From contig QVIN01000001.1 of NCBI GenBank assembly GCA_003416985.1, positions 806,001 to 870,000 of the forward strand: 64,000 nt of DNA, in the 5' to 3' direction. The notes beneath the pieces are model-generated. The model had not been told where the DNA came from. It worked only from the letters and a program-made list of their open reading frames with translations, and did not search any database. The DNA comes from Duganella sp. BJB480 (GTDB lineage: Bacteria; Pseudomonadota; Gammaproteobacteria; Burkholderiales; Burkholderiaceae_D). The position numbers and the translations under genes are program-made. Shown here piece by piece: positions 47,570 to 56,073 of this stretch. The stretch's first letter is position 1. Each line of letters starts with the position of its first letter.

Positions 47570-49414
47570 ATGAAGAAAACCCTATTGGCCGCCGGCCTGC
47601 TGGGGGCTTGCGCCCTCGCACCCGCCCACGCCGCGTTCAACCCCGCCGACACCTCGGTGCAGATGTTCCGCTGGAAGTGGAACGACATCGCCAAGGAGTG
47701 CGCCAACTGGCTCGGGCCGCAGGGCTTTGGCGCGGTGCAGGTATCGCCGCCGCAGGCCTCGGCCAGCCTGGGCGCGTGGTGGGACGTGTATCAGCCGGTG
47801 AACTTCGCCTCACTGAAGAGCAACATGGGCACCGAGGCCGAGTTCCAGTCCATGATCAGCGCCTGCCACACCGCCAAGGTGCGCGTGTATGCGGACGTGG
47901 TGGTCAACCACCTGGCCGCCGGTTCGGGCACCGCGACCGATGGCTCGACGTGGAACTCGTCCACGCTGGCCTATCCGTTTTTCAGCTCCAGCGATTTTCA
48001 TCCTGCCTGCGACATCGCCGGCGGCGATTACGGCTCACCGGGCAACCGCTACAACGTGATGTTCTGCCGCCTGAGCGGCCTGCCGGACCTGAAGACCGAC
48101 GGCGCCTATGTGCAGGGGCAGGTCCAGACCTACCTGACCAAATTGATCAACATGGGTGTGGACGGCGTGCGCTTCGACGCGGCCAAGCATATGCAGCCGA
48201 GCGACCTGCAGGCGATCATGGGCGGCGTCACGCACACCACCAAGGCCGGCGAGGCGCTGTGGATCACGCAGGAGGTGATCCCGGACAGTAACGTGGTGCG
48301 CTCGGACTACTACAGCGTCGGCACGCTGAACGAATTCCAGTACACCTTCGCGCTCAAGGCGATGTTCCGCAACGAGAACGGAGCCAGCCTGTCGCAGGTG
48401 CGCGCCATCATGGGCACGCCGGGCAACTGGGGTGGCACCTGGGGCTTCGTGCCGAGCGAGAAGGCGACCGTCTTCGTCAACAACTGGGACACGGAGCGCA
48501 ACGGCAGCTCCCTGGTGGCCAGCAACTACGTCTCCGGCACCACCAACGACACGCAGGGCACCAAGCGCTACGACCTGGCGAACATCTTCATGCTGGCCTG
48601 GCCCTACGGTTCGGCCCAGCTGCACTCGGGCTTCCGCTTTACCAATTACGACCAGGCCCCGCCGAGTGCCAGCCCGTTCGACGCCAGCGGCAACCCGCTG
48701 ATCAACCAGCAGTGGGACTTTATCCATCGCTGGGGCGACATCTCCAACATGGTCGCCTTCCGCGCGGCGACGTCGGGGCAGGGCGTGGACTACTTCACCA
48801 ACGGCACCGCCAACCAGATCGCATTCGGGCGCGGCGCCAAGGGCTTCGTCGCGATCAACAACGAGTACGCGGCCTGGAACGCCTCGCTGCAAACGCTGCT
48901 GCCTGCGGGGACTTACTGCAACGTGGTGCACGGCCAGTTGAATGCCGCCGGCACGGGCTGCACCAGCGACAGCGTCACCGTCGGCGGCAATGGTGTGATC
49001 AGCGTGAGCATCCCGGCCAATGGCGGCGCGACCGTGCCTGCGGTGGCGCTGCACATCAACCAGAAGGTGGGTGGCGGCGGTGGTACCTGCACCACGGTGC
49101 CTGTGACCTTCCGCGTGGCGAATGCGAATACAGTGGTGGGGCAGAACGTGTACGTGGTGGGTAATCGTGCGGAGCTGGGCAACTGGACACCGGGTGCGAG
49201 CGATCAGCTCAACATCGAAGGCAGCGGCGCCAACGTGCCGTGGTCGCGCACCTTCCAGCTGCCGCCGTCGACGGCGATCCAATACAAGTTCATGAAGTAC
49301 GGCGTGAGCACCGTGTGGGAGAGTAACCAGTCCACCGCCAGCGGCAATCGCGAGGCGACCACGCCGGCTTGCGGCGGCTCGGTCACGCTCGACGCGGGCA
49401 GCTTCCAGTTTTAA
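47570..49414 (+). CDS. Secreted alpha-amylase (GH13) with C-terminal CBM20 starch-binding domain
   Basis: A 614-residue exported enzyme. A signal peptide ends PAHA-A. The GH13 barrel includes region I VYADVVVNH, region II GVRFDAAKH with nucleophile Asp203, region III ITQEV with acid/base Glu235, and region IV FVNNWDTER with Asp307. The usual His before the region IV Asp is Trp306. A C-terminal CBM20 (~505-614) is recognisable from VTFRVANANTVVGQNVYVVG and LGNWTPG. It hydrolyses internal alpha-1,4 bonds of extracellular starch. The gene diverges from gntR. The long open frame from 46730 is antisense to gntR, so the ATG at 47570 is chosen. The stop overlaps the convergent DUF2288 gene by four bases. 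Confidence 0.92.
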   Translation: MKKTLLAAGLLGACALAPAHAAFNPADTSVQMFRWKWNDIAKECANWLGPQGFGAVQVSPPQASASLGAWWDVYQPVNFASLKSNMGTEAEFQSMISACHTAKVRVYADVVVNHLAAGSGTATDGSTWNSSTLAYPFFSSSDFHPACDIAGGDYGSPGNRYNVMFCRLSGLPDLKTDGAYVQGQVQTYLTKLINMGVDGVRFDAAKHMQPSDLQAIMGGVTHTTKAGEALWITQEVIPDSNVVRSDYYSVGTLNEFQYTFALKAMFRNENGASLSQVRAIMGTPGNWGGTWGFVPSEKATVFVNNWDTERNGSSLVASNYVSGTTNDTQGTKRYDLANIFMLAWPYGSAQLHSGFRFTNYDQAPPSASPFDASGNPLINQQWDFIHRWGDISNMVAFRAATSGQGVDYFTNGTANQIAFGRGAKGFVAINNEYAAWNASLQTLLPAGTYCNVVHGQLNAAGTGCTSDSVTVGGNGVISVSIPANGGATVPAVALHINQKVGGGGGTCTTVPVTFRVANANTVVGQNVYVVGNRAELGNWTPGASDQLNIEGSGANVPWSRTFQLPPSTAIQYKFMKYGVSTVWESNQSTASGNREATTPACGGSVTLDAGSFQF

Positions 49415-49740
49415 TGCACGCTGGCTGGAACAGCCTTTTCCTGCTGGACGAGGATGAAGGGGCTGACAACCACCGCCCATAGTTCGGCGCTGGTCTCCAG
49501 CCAGGTTGCCGCCTGCTCGTCGCTGACTTTGGCGAGCAGGCCGGCGTTCATCCACTGGGCGATGTTGGCCTTGTCGTCGTGCGAGATACGCACGGCCACG
49601 TCGACCAGGTCCAGCGAATTGGCGACCCACACCACATTGCCGGCGGCGAAATGCTTGAGCAGTTCGGTCCATGGCAGGCGCGCGGTCTCGCGGTTCACTT
49701 TGAGGCGCAGGTCGGTGTCGTTTTCAGGTTTGGTTTGCAT
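49411..49740 (-). CDS. DUF2288-family protein
   Basis: A 109-residue cytosolic protein fitting DUF2288: an LRLKVNRETARLPWTEL start, FAAGNVVWVANSLDLVDVAV, a central IAQWMNAGLLAKV and a C-terminal LWAVVVSPFILVQ. The family is conserved in beta- and gammaproteobacteria and has no known role. It is encoded just downstream of the RES/Xre pair on the same strand (3 bp gap), so it may be co-transcribed. Its stop overlaps the amylase stop tail to tail. Confidence 0.85.
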   Translation of the reverse strand: MQTKPENDTDLRLKVNRETARLPWTELLKHFAAGNVVWVANSLDLVDVAVRISHDDKANIAQWMNAGLLAKVSDEQAATWLETSAELWAVVVSPFILVQQEKAVPASVH

Positions 49741-49743
49741 GAT

Positions 49744-50433
49744 TCAGATAAGTTCGATGATCGGTACAGGGCTACCCCGCCATGTTAACCGATACACCGC
49801 GCCTTTGCGAACATTGCCCACCAGCGCGGGGCGGAAGCAGGCCAGGTTGATGCCGCCGTCCAGCCGCACGCTTGGATAAATAATGCCCAGCGAGCCGCCT
49901 TCCAGCAGGCGTTCCGCCAGCAGTTGCGATTCGATGTAGCTGTCCGGCGCCAGGCAGCCGAGATAGCGTAGCTGGCCGCGCAGGTCGTGGAACGGCGCGG
50001 TGAAATCGGCCAGCATGGTCTGGTACTGTACGCTGTCGTCGAAGCGGTTGATCTCCGCGTATTCGACGGCCTTGTGGAAGCTCACTTCTGCCAGCGCGGT
50101 TTCGACGTTGAAGGCGCAGTACCATGCGCCGCGCGTGCCGCCGTTGAAGCGGCTGCCTTCAGGGCGGGCGTAGGTAAAGGCGGCGTTGACGATGCGGAAG
50201 TTCGGCACGCCGAACACCAGTTCATCCATCGTGATGCCGGCGGCGTTGCCGTTCTGCGCCTGCAGGCGCGCGTTGGTGGCGTTATCCAGTTCAAACAGGT
50301 CGTGCAGATCCTGCTCGTTGTCGGCGAGGGGCGCCAACACCGAGTCTTCCATGTCGGCGAAACGCGAGGGCAGCAAACGGCAAGTGTCGAACTGGCGCAG
50401 CGTGGTTAAAGGTGGAATCAGGCTGACCGGCAC
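49744..50433 (-). CDS. RES-domain toxin
   Basis: A 229-residue RES-family protein. These toxins act on NAD+ (NAD+ phosphorylase or ADP-ribosyltransferase-like) and arrest growth. The RES signature is present as GSRFNGGTRGAWYCAFNVET then ALAEVSFH, which contains the conserved Arg, Glu and the Tyr-Cys segment. The start is a GTG directly after the TAA of the antitoxin gene, so translation is coupled. The antitoxin is upstream, the normal order for Xre-RES loci. Toxic activity is inferred from the family. Confidence 0.85.
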   Translation of the reverse strand: MPVSLIPPLTTLRQFDTCRLLPSRFADMEDSVLAPLADNEQDLHDLFELDNATNARLQAQNGNAAGITMDELVFGVPNFRIVNAAFTYARPEGSRFNGGTRGAWYCAFNVETALAEVSFHKAVEYAEINRFDDSVQYQTMLADFTAPFHDLRGQLRYLGCLAPDSYIESQLLAERLLEGGSLGIIYPSVRLDGGINLACFRPALVGNVRKGAVYRLTWRGSPVPIIELI

Positions 50434-50871
50434 TTACAGTCCTCCGCGGCGGGCGTCCAGCAACTGGCGTACGATCTGCATGGCGGGCAGGCCGCCGGCG
50501 GCGACATAGGCGAGCGGGGTGCGGCCGCCGAAAATCAGGTTGGTGTTGGCAAGGCTCATCCACTCGTCGGCGAGCTTGTCGCCGTAGAGGATGTGCAGCG
50601 CCTTGTAGATGCCCAGCAGGTAGGAGATGCGCGTGATGCAGTCCACCTCCAGCGTGCGTTCCGGGTGTTTTTTCCACTCGTAGTAGGCGCTGCTGGAAAT
50701 GCCGCCCAACAGTTCGCGGGCGTCGTCGTCGCGCAGTTTCCAGGCGGCGGCCAGTTTGAAAAAGCCCTTGAGGGCAGCCTTGGACAGCCGTTCGCGCTCG
50801 GCCTTGGCGTTCAGGTCGACCAATACGGTGGGTTCGAAGCGGCTGCGGGGGTAAGCGTAGGTAAGATTCAT
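50434..50871 (-). CDS. Xre/MbcA/ParS-type antitoxin
   Basis: A 145-residue antitoxin. An N-terminal helix-turn-helix-like region is followed by the DUF2384/MbcA-ParS-Xre toxin-binding domain. The latter is recognisable from EWMSLANTNLIFGGRTPLAY, the GG loop and the terminal VRQLLDARRGGL. It neutralises the RES toxin by covering its NAD-binding pocket and represses the operon. The upstream palindrome over the -10 box fits autoregulation. The ATG at 50871 has GGAGG close by. Confidence 0.87.
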   Translation of the reverse strand: MNLTYAYPRSRFEPTVLVDLNAKAERERLSKAALKGFFKLAAAWKLRDDDARELLGGISSSAYYEWKKHPERTLEVDCITRISYLLGIYKALHILYGDKLADEWMSLANTNLIFGGRTPLAYVAAGGLPAMQIVRQLLDARRGGL

Positions 50872-50886
50872 AAATCCTCCGTTGTT

Positions 50887-50902
50887 GGAGTTATTATACT
50901 CC
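50887..50902 (-). promoter_or_regulatory. Operator overlapping the -10 box of the RES/Xre operon
   Basis: Inverted repeat GGAGT (50887-50891)/ACTCC (50898-50902) flanks a perfect minus-strand TATAAT (50898-50893). The start codon of the antitoxin is about 20 bases downstream. A dimeric antitoxin bound here would block the polymerase directly. Confidence 0.6.
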
Positions 50903-51012
50903 TTTTTCGGATGGATAGCAACCGGGAATCAACTGGACCTCTTAGTGTACGGTGACATTTTGTGAATATTTCACAATTAATAATCTCTATCATTAAGTCG
51001 GGAGGGGAAACC

Positions 51013-51342
51013 ATGACTTCAAAGATTGTGAAAATTTCCAAATACCGAAGATCGATATTTTATTTCCTTTGGAAACTACTTTTCGTCAGTATTGGGTCCT
51101 ATCAATTATTTGTGGGCATCGAGCAAGTCCATGACGGTGCGGCGCCATCGACGCTCTATCATTTTGGAGCTGCGATTATGTATTTTCTTGTTGCCACGGA
51201 CGAAATGATGGCGCTACGGAAAAAGCTATACAGCCCAGTCTCCTTGAAGTCGGCTGCCCCGACGCCGCGATGGTTCGCCATATCAGCAGTCACTTGTTAT
51301 TCTTTGTATTTGGCTGCAGCGGTGTGGTATTTACTTATTTAG
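51013..51342 (+). CDS. Small membrane protein of unknown function
   Basis: A 109-residue protein with three likely transmembrane helices: FYFLWKLLFVSIGSYQLFVG, LYHFGAAIMYFLVATD and WFAISAVTCYSLYLAAAVWY. The N-terminus is Lys/Arg rich (KIVKISKYRR), suggesting it faces the cytoplasm. The ATG at 51013 is preceded by GGGAGGGG; an upstream GTG (50962) is less likely. The gene and its leader are AT-richer than their surroundings. No family recognised. Its end overlaps the convergent OstA-like gene by 12 bases. Confidence 0.65.
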   Translation: MTSKIVKISKYRRSIFYFLWKLLFVSIGSYQLFVGIEQVHDGAAPSTLYHFGAAIMYFLVATDEMMALRKKLYSPVSLKSAAPTPRWFAISAVTCYSLYLAAAVWYLLI

Positions 51343-51873
51343 CGGATCCGCTTTGGGCATCAGCACCAGCATGGCGCGCGTTTTCTTGGCGGGATCCGCG
51401 GCGTCGCCAGCGCTCTTCACGAAGATCTGTTCGGTTCGGGCGTCGTAGGTGATTTTTGCGCCTGTCGCGACGCCGGTAACGCTGCCGTTTTCGATGATTT
51501 TAACTTCGGCGTTGCCATCGACCGTGAGGAGGTCATCCTTCTCCCGGTACGCCATCGTTTTGCCTTCGCCATTGACCCATTTGTCACTCGCTGCATCCTG
51601 TTTTTGCTTGAATTTGGCGACGTTGTCTTTGAGCGAGGTGACGGTATAGAGATAGTCCCCCTCCGGCGATTGCACCGCCGTCAGGTAATCCGACGAGATC
51701 AGCAGGGTGCCTTTCGATGTCTCGACGTGGTCGCTGAATTGGCTGATGCCCTTGACGGTGTCGTAATGCATCTCGCCGTCGTAGGAAATGATAGTTTTCT
51801 GGAATCGGTCGGCTCTTTCCGCCGTGGCGAGCGCCGGAAGTGTCAATGCCAGTACAGCAAGCAGAAATCTCAT
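51331..51873 (-). CDS. Periplasmic OstA/LptA-like protein
   Basis: A 180-residue exported protein with a signal peptide cleaved near ATA-E. The mature part fits the OstA (LptA) beta-jellyroll: ISYDGEMHYDTVKGISQFSD, KGTLLISSDYLT, YREKDDLLTVDGNAEVKIIE and GAKITYDARTEQIFVKSAG. LptA bridges LPS from the inner to the outer membrane. However, the lpt genes normally sit with kdsC/lptC/lptB/rpoN, which are absent here, so this is probably an extra paralogue rather than the canonical lptA. The longer open frame upstream (to 52356) is antisense shadow of nothing recognisable and overlaps the kinase. No symbol assigned. Confidence 0.78.
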   Translation of the reverse strand: MRFLLAVLALTLPALATAERADRFQKTIISYDGEMHYDTVKGISQFSDHVETSKGTLLISSDYLTAVQSPEGDYLYTVTSLKDNVAKFKQKQDAASDKWVNGEGKTMAYREKDDLLTVDGNAEVKIIENGSVTGVATGAKITYDARTEQIFVKSAGDAADPAKKTRAMLVLMPKADPLNK

Positions 51874-51992
51874 AAGTGCCCCCGGGGAAAAAGCGCACAG
51901 TAACAGACTGCCGCGAGTCCGGGCGGGTAGACGATGGGCTGATGAAGTAGCGCCGATTTGCGATACCAAAGGTCTAACATGGCGCCACCATT

Positions 51993-54053
51993 TCAGACGG
52001 CGTCGTCCGTGTTCCGCATGATTTGCGCCGCCACTTGTTCGAGCGAATCCCTCAGTTGCGCCACCAGGCGCTGGGCGCACGCCGCCTCGCTGACCGCGTC
52101 TCCCGGCGTCAGTTGCTCCAGCTTCCAGCACAACTCGGCCATGCCGAAGGCGCCCGCGCTGCGCGCCGACGATTTGATGCGGTGGCCCAGATCGCGCAAG
52201 GCTTGCATTTCGCCGCGCGCCAGCGCCGCCTCCATGTCGCGCACGCCAGCCTGCGCACTGTGCAGGAATTTGGCGGCGAATTTGCGCACCTTCGGCAGGT
52301 CGTCGTCGAACAGCGTGGCCAGCACCGAGAAGTCGATCGCGGCCGCTTCGCCGCAAGGTGCGGACTCGACGAACGCTGCCGGATGGCGCGGCTCAGGCGG
52401 CGCGGTCAGCAGCGCGCCCTGCGGCAGCCAATTGGCGATGGTCTGGCGCATCAGGCTCGGCTGGATGGGCTTCGAAATGAAATCGTTCATGCCAGCTTCA
52501 ATGCAACGCGCCCGGGTGTCGATGGTCGCGGTGGCCGTCATCGCCAGTACCGGCAGCCCGGCCAGTTGCGGGTCGGCGCGGATGCGGCGGGTCGCCTCCA
52601 GCCCGTCCATTTGCGGCATTTGCAGGTCCATCAGGACGCAATCGAATCGCGTCTGGCGCAGCAGTTCCAATGCCTCGACGCCGTTGCTGGCGATGCAAAC
52701 GGCGGCACCCACTTCCTCCAGCATCTCCCGTGCAATCTGCTGATTGAAGACATTGTCCTCGACCAGAAGAATGCGCGCCACCTTGAGTGCCACCGTCGCG
52801 GCCGAGGTGTGGGCGCCGGCCAGCAGCTCGGCGGCGGCGTCGCTGAGCTGGTTGATCAGCATGGCCACGGTCTTGCCCGATACGCCAAGCCGGGCCGTGA
52901 ACCAGAACGTGCTGCCGACACCTTGCTGACTGTCGACGCCGACATCGCCGCCCATCAGCTGGGCCAGCTCCTTGCAGATCGCCAGGCCGAGGCCGGTGCC
53001 GCCGTATTCCCGCGTGGTCGACGTGTCGGCTTGCTGGAACGAGACAAACAACTTGGCCATCTCCGCCTGGGACAGGCCGATGCCCTGGTCGCTCACCTCG
53101 AAACGCAGCAGGCAGCCTTGGCCGTCGCTGGCCTGCTGGCGCACCCGGATCTCAATCCGGCCCTGCTCGCTGAACTTGATGGCGTTGTTGGTGTAGTTGA
53201 TGAGCACCTGCCCGAGCCGTAGCGGATCGCCCACCAGCGTCGGCGGCAGGGCGGGATCGAGATCGAACACCAGTTCCAGCTTGCGGCTGGCGGCCTTCGG
53301 CGCCACCACGGTGGTCAGCGTCTGCATCACGTGGTCGAGCGAAAAATCGATATGCTGGATTTCCAGCTTGCCGGCCTCGATCTTGGAAATGTCGAGGATG
53401 TCGTCGATGATGCCCAGCACGTGCTCGCCGGCGAAGCGGATTTTCTCCAGATAGTCGCGCTGGCGCGGGTCGAGCTCGGTCTTCAAGGCCAGGTAGGCCA
53501 TGCCGATGACGCAGTTGAGCGGCGTGCGGATCTCGTGGCTCATATTGGACAAGAACTGTCCCTTGGCCAAACTCGCCGCCTCGGCCAGCTGCTTGGCCTG
53601 CTGCAGTTCGTTGTTCTTGGCCTCCAGCTCTTCCTCGTGGCGCTTCTCGGCCGTCACATCGTGGTAGATGGTCACGAAGCCGCTGACCGCGCCATCCGGG
53701 GCATAGATGGGGCGGCCGACGATATTCAGCCGTACGCCGCTCGCCATGGTGCGGGTGAAATTGTGGGGCTCGAACTTCAGGCACAGTCCGACCCGGGCGG
53801 CCACCAGCTCGTCGATGGCGCCGGGTCCGTAATCCCCGCGCGAGGCGATGTGGCGGAACACTTCGGCCATGGTGACGCCAGGATGCATCACTTGATCCGG
53901 AAACCCCTGCACCTGGCAAAAGGCCGGGTTCCAAAACCGTATGGTCAAGTCGCGGTCGACGATCGTCACGCCGACCGGCATGTATTCCAGTGCGGCGGCC
54001 AGCCTGGGGAAATTCGACCGGACGAACTCGTCATTTGGAATTGTCGATTCCAT
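51993..54053 (-). CDS. Cytosolic hybrid sensor histidine kinase (PAS-HisKA-HATPase-REC-HPt)
   Basis: A 686-residue multidomain kinase without transmembrane segments. A PAS domain (~18-130) is followed by a short coiled coil and HisKA with phospho-His in [14 protein letters not shown] (~172). HATPase_c (~270-385) has DQGIGLS and GGTGLGLAI. The receiver domain (~425-540) has phospho-Asp in [12 protein letters not shown] (~475), and the C-terminal HPt domain has [11 protein letters not shown] (~622). All phosphorelay elements are on one chain (ArcB/BarA style), so the output must be a separate response regulator encoded elsewhere. The PAS may sense a cytosolic ligand or redox state. Confidence 0.94.
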   Translation of the reverse strand: MESTIPNDEFVRSNFPRLAAALEYMPVGVTIVDRDLTIRFWNPAFCQVQGFPDQVMHPGVTMAEVFRHIASRGDYGPGAIDELVAARVGLCLKFEPHNFTRTMASGVRLNIVGRPIYAPDGAVSGFVTIYHDVTAEKRHEEELEAKNNELQQAKQLAEAASLAKGQFLSNMSHEIRTPLNCVIGMAYLALKTELDPRQRDYLEKIRFAGEHVLGIIDDILDISKIEAGKLEIQHIDFSLDHVMQTLTTVVAPKAASRKLELVFDLDPALPPTLVGDPLRLGQVLINYTNNAIKFSEQGRIEIRVRQQASDGQGCLLRFEVSDQGIGLSQAEMAKLFVSFQQADTSTTREYGGTGLGLAICKELAQLMGGDVGVDSQQGVGSTFWFTARLGVSGKTVAMLINQLSDAAAELLAGAHTSAATVALKVARILLVEDNVFNQQIAREMLEEVGAAVCIASNGVEALELLRQTRFDCVLMDLQMPQMDGLEATRRIRADPQLAGLPVLAMTATATIDTRARCIEAGMNDFISKPIQPSLMRQTIANWLPQGALLTAPPEPRHPAAFVESAPCGEAAAIDFSVLATLFDDDLPKVRKFAAKFLHSAQAGVRDMEAALARGEMQALRDLGHRIKSSARSAGAFGMAELCWKLEQLTPGDAVSEAACAQRLVAQLRDSLEQVAAQIMRNTDDAV

Positions 54054-54090
54054 ATGTTCCCGTTAGGCTGTAGTCCAGATTTCGCGGCAG

Positions 54091-54312
54091 TCAGTTACGG
54101 CCGCGCCGGCGCTTCCATTCTTCCACCACATCGGCCATGTTTTTCGCGCCGCCGTTGCGCATCCACGCCATCAGGTCGCGGTCGAATTTGAACTCCGGCC
54201 CGCACTCCCCGGAAAGAAAGCGTCGGACGTTTTGCGTGTTCCTGTAGCCGGAATCGATCTCAGTCGAGGGCGATATTAGCCCGCCATGCCAATCGAATTT
54301 CATTTTTCGCAC
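54091..54312 (-). CDS. Small DUF6434-type protein
   Basis: A 73-residue protein with an F-D-W-H-G start, a TEIDSGYRNTQNVRRFL core and a C-terminal WMRNGGAKNMADVVEEWKRR. This TQNVRRFF/WM pattern is what I associate with DUF6434, sometimes seen attached to SAP domains. Function unknown, possibly nucleic-acid related. The start may be the ATG at 54312 or, three codons later, 54303 (MKFDWHG). Located between the kinase and recJ on the same strand. Confidence 0.65.
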   Translation of the reverse strand: MRKMKFDWHGGLISPSTEIDSGYRNTQNVRRFLSGECGPEFKFDRDLMAWMRNGGAKNMADVVEEWKRRRGRN

Positions 54313-54377
54313 TCCCTGGGTAGCAAGACCGGAATGCCCAGAATACCATCATGTTCATGTGAAAAGTACGCGCATTC

Positions 54378-56072
54378 TCACGCCGGCTCGGCGTGCTCCA
54401 CCATCAGTTGTACTTTGGTGACGCCGTTGTATTCGTTGGCGTCGAGCCGGAACGCGACCTTGGCGCGTTCGCCCAGCGAGTCGACGTGGCCGAACCAGAT
54501 GGCGTCGTAGCGGGCGCCGTTCTTCTCCAGCAGCAGCTTGAGGTGGCGCTCCTTCAGGATGCGCTGGCTCACCACGCGGAACTCGTCGCAGAACACCGGC
54601 GGCGCGAAGCCCTGGCCCCACACCTGGCCGTCCATCAGGTCGATGAAGGCGGTGGTGTAGTAGGCGTCTTCCAGCGGGCCGTCGGTTTCGATCACGCGCT
54701 CCAGCTGCTGCTTGCTCAACCACGCGCGGCCCACTTCCTCGAAGGCGGCGGCGAAGGCGTCGAAGGCGTCGGCGCGCAGCGTCAGGCCGGCCGCCATCGC
54801 GTGGCCGCCGAATTTGTCGATCAGCGACGGCGCCTTCTTGTACACCAGGTCCAGCGCGTCGCGCAGATGGAAGCCGGGTATCGATCGGCCGGAACCCTTG
54901 ATCCAGCCGTCCGCGCCTGGCGCGAAGGTGATGGTCGGGCGGAAGAACTTCTCCTTTAAACGCGAGGCGACGATGCCGATCACGCCCTGGTGCCACGATT
55001 CGTCGAACACGCAGATGGTGCTGCTGTTGGCCGGCTCGAACGCGTCCAGGTGCAGCAAGGCGGCGTCCTGCATCTCGGCTTCGATCTCGCGCCGTTTCAG
55101 GTTGATCTCGTTGAGCTGCTGCGCCAGTTGCCATGCGCGGCCCTCGTCGTCGGTGATCAGGCATTCGATCCCCAGCGACATGTCCTCCAGCCGGCCGGCC
55201 GCGTTCAGGCGCGGGCCCAGCGCGAAACCGAGGTCGAAGGGATTGGCGTTGCGCGGCTCGCGGCCGGCCACGCGGAACAGCGCCGCCACGCCGGCGTGCA
55301 TGCGGCCGGCGCGCATGCGCTTCAGGCCTTGCGCCACCAGGATGCGGTTGTTCGGATCGAGCCGCACCACGTCGGCCACGGTGCCCAGTGCGACCAGGTC
55401 GAGCAGGTTGTCCAGCTTGGGCTGGGTCTGGGCGTCGAACACGCCGCGCTTGCGCAGCTCCGCGCGCAGCGCCAGCAGCACGTAAAACACCACGCCGACG
55501 CCGGCGATATGCTTGCTCGGGAAGCCGCACTCCGGCTGGTTCGGGTTGACGATCACGCGCGCGGCGGGCAGGGTGTCGGCCGGCAGGTGGTGGTCGGTGA
55601 CGACTACTTCGATGCCGCGCCGGTTGGCCTCCGCGACGCCGTCGATGCTGGCGATGCCGTTGTCGACGGTGATGATGATGTCCGGCTGCTTTTCGCGCGC
55701 CGTCAGTTCGACGATTTCCGGCGTCAGGCCGTAGCCGTATTCGAAGCGGTTGGGCACGATGAAGTCGATGTTGGCGCCCATGGCGCGCAGGCCGCGCAGC
55801 GCCACCGCGCAGGCGGTGGCGCCGTCGCAATCGTAGTCGGCCACGATCACCATGCGCTTGTTGGCGGCGATGGAGTCGGCCAGGAACACGGCGGCGGCGC
55901 CGATGTGCAGCAGGCCCGATGGCGGGATCATCGACGCCAGCTCGCTCGACAGCTCCTTGACGTCGGTCAGGCCGCGCGACGCGTACAGGCGCGCCAGCAC
56001 GGGATGGATGCCGCCCTGGCGCAGCATTTCGGATTCGCGGAACGGGCAGGGGCGGATGGCGATACGGGTCAT
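54378..56072 (-). CDS. recJ: Single-stranded-DNA-specific exonuclease RecJ
   Basis: A 564-residue 5'-to-3' ssDNA exonuclease acting in recombination and mismatch repair. DHH-family motifs are visible: motif I/II IVADYDCDGATACAVALRGL, the DNGIAS segment, motif III VVTDHHLPAD (~155) and the DHHA1 domain with KFGGHAMAAGLTL near 420. The length is normal. It is cotranscribed after the RpfE-like gene (1-bp gap). In E. coli recJ is directly followed by prfB and lysS; here those genes lie 42 kb away in the same orientation. Confidence 0.95.
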   Translation of the reverse strand: MTRIAIRPCPFRESEMLRQGGIHPVLARLYASRGLTDVKELSSELASMIPPSGLLHIGAAAVFLADSIAANKRMVIVADYDCDGATACAVALRGLRAMGANIDFIVPNRFEYGYGLTPEIVELTAREKQPDIIITVDNGIASIDGVAEANRRGIEVVVTDHHLPADTLPAARVIVNPNQPECGFPSKHIAGVGVVFYVLLALRAELRKRGVFDAQTQPKLDNLLDLVALGTVADVVRLDPNNRILVAQGLKRMRAGRMHAGVAALFRVAGREPRNANPFDLGFALGPRLNAAGRLEDMSLGIECLITDDEGRAWQLAQQLNEINLKRREIEAEMQDAALLHLDAFEPANSSTICVFDESWHQGVIGIVASRLKEKFFRPTITFAPGADGWIKGSGRSIPGFHLRDALDLVYKKAPSLIDKFGGHAMAAGLTLRADAFDAFAAAFEEVGRAWLSKQQLERVIETDGPLEDAYYTTAFIDLMDGQVWGQGFAPPVFCDEFRVVSQRILKERHLKLLLEKNGARYDAIWFGHVDSLGERAKVAFRLDANEYNGVTKVQLMVEHAEPA

Positions 56073-56073
56073 G

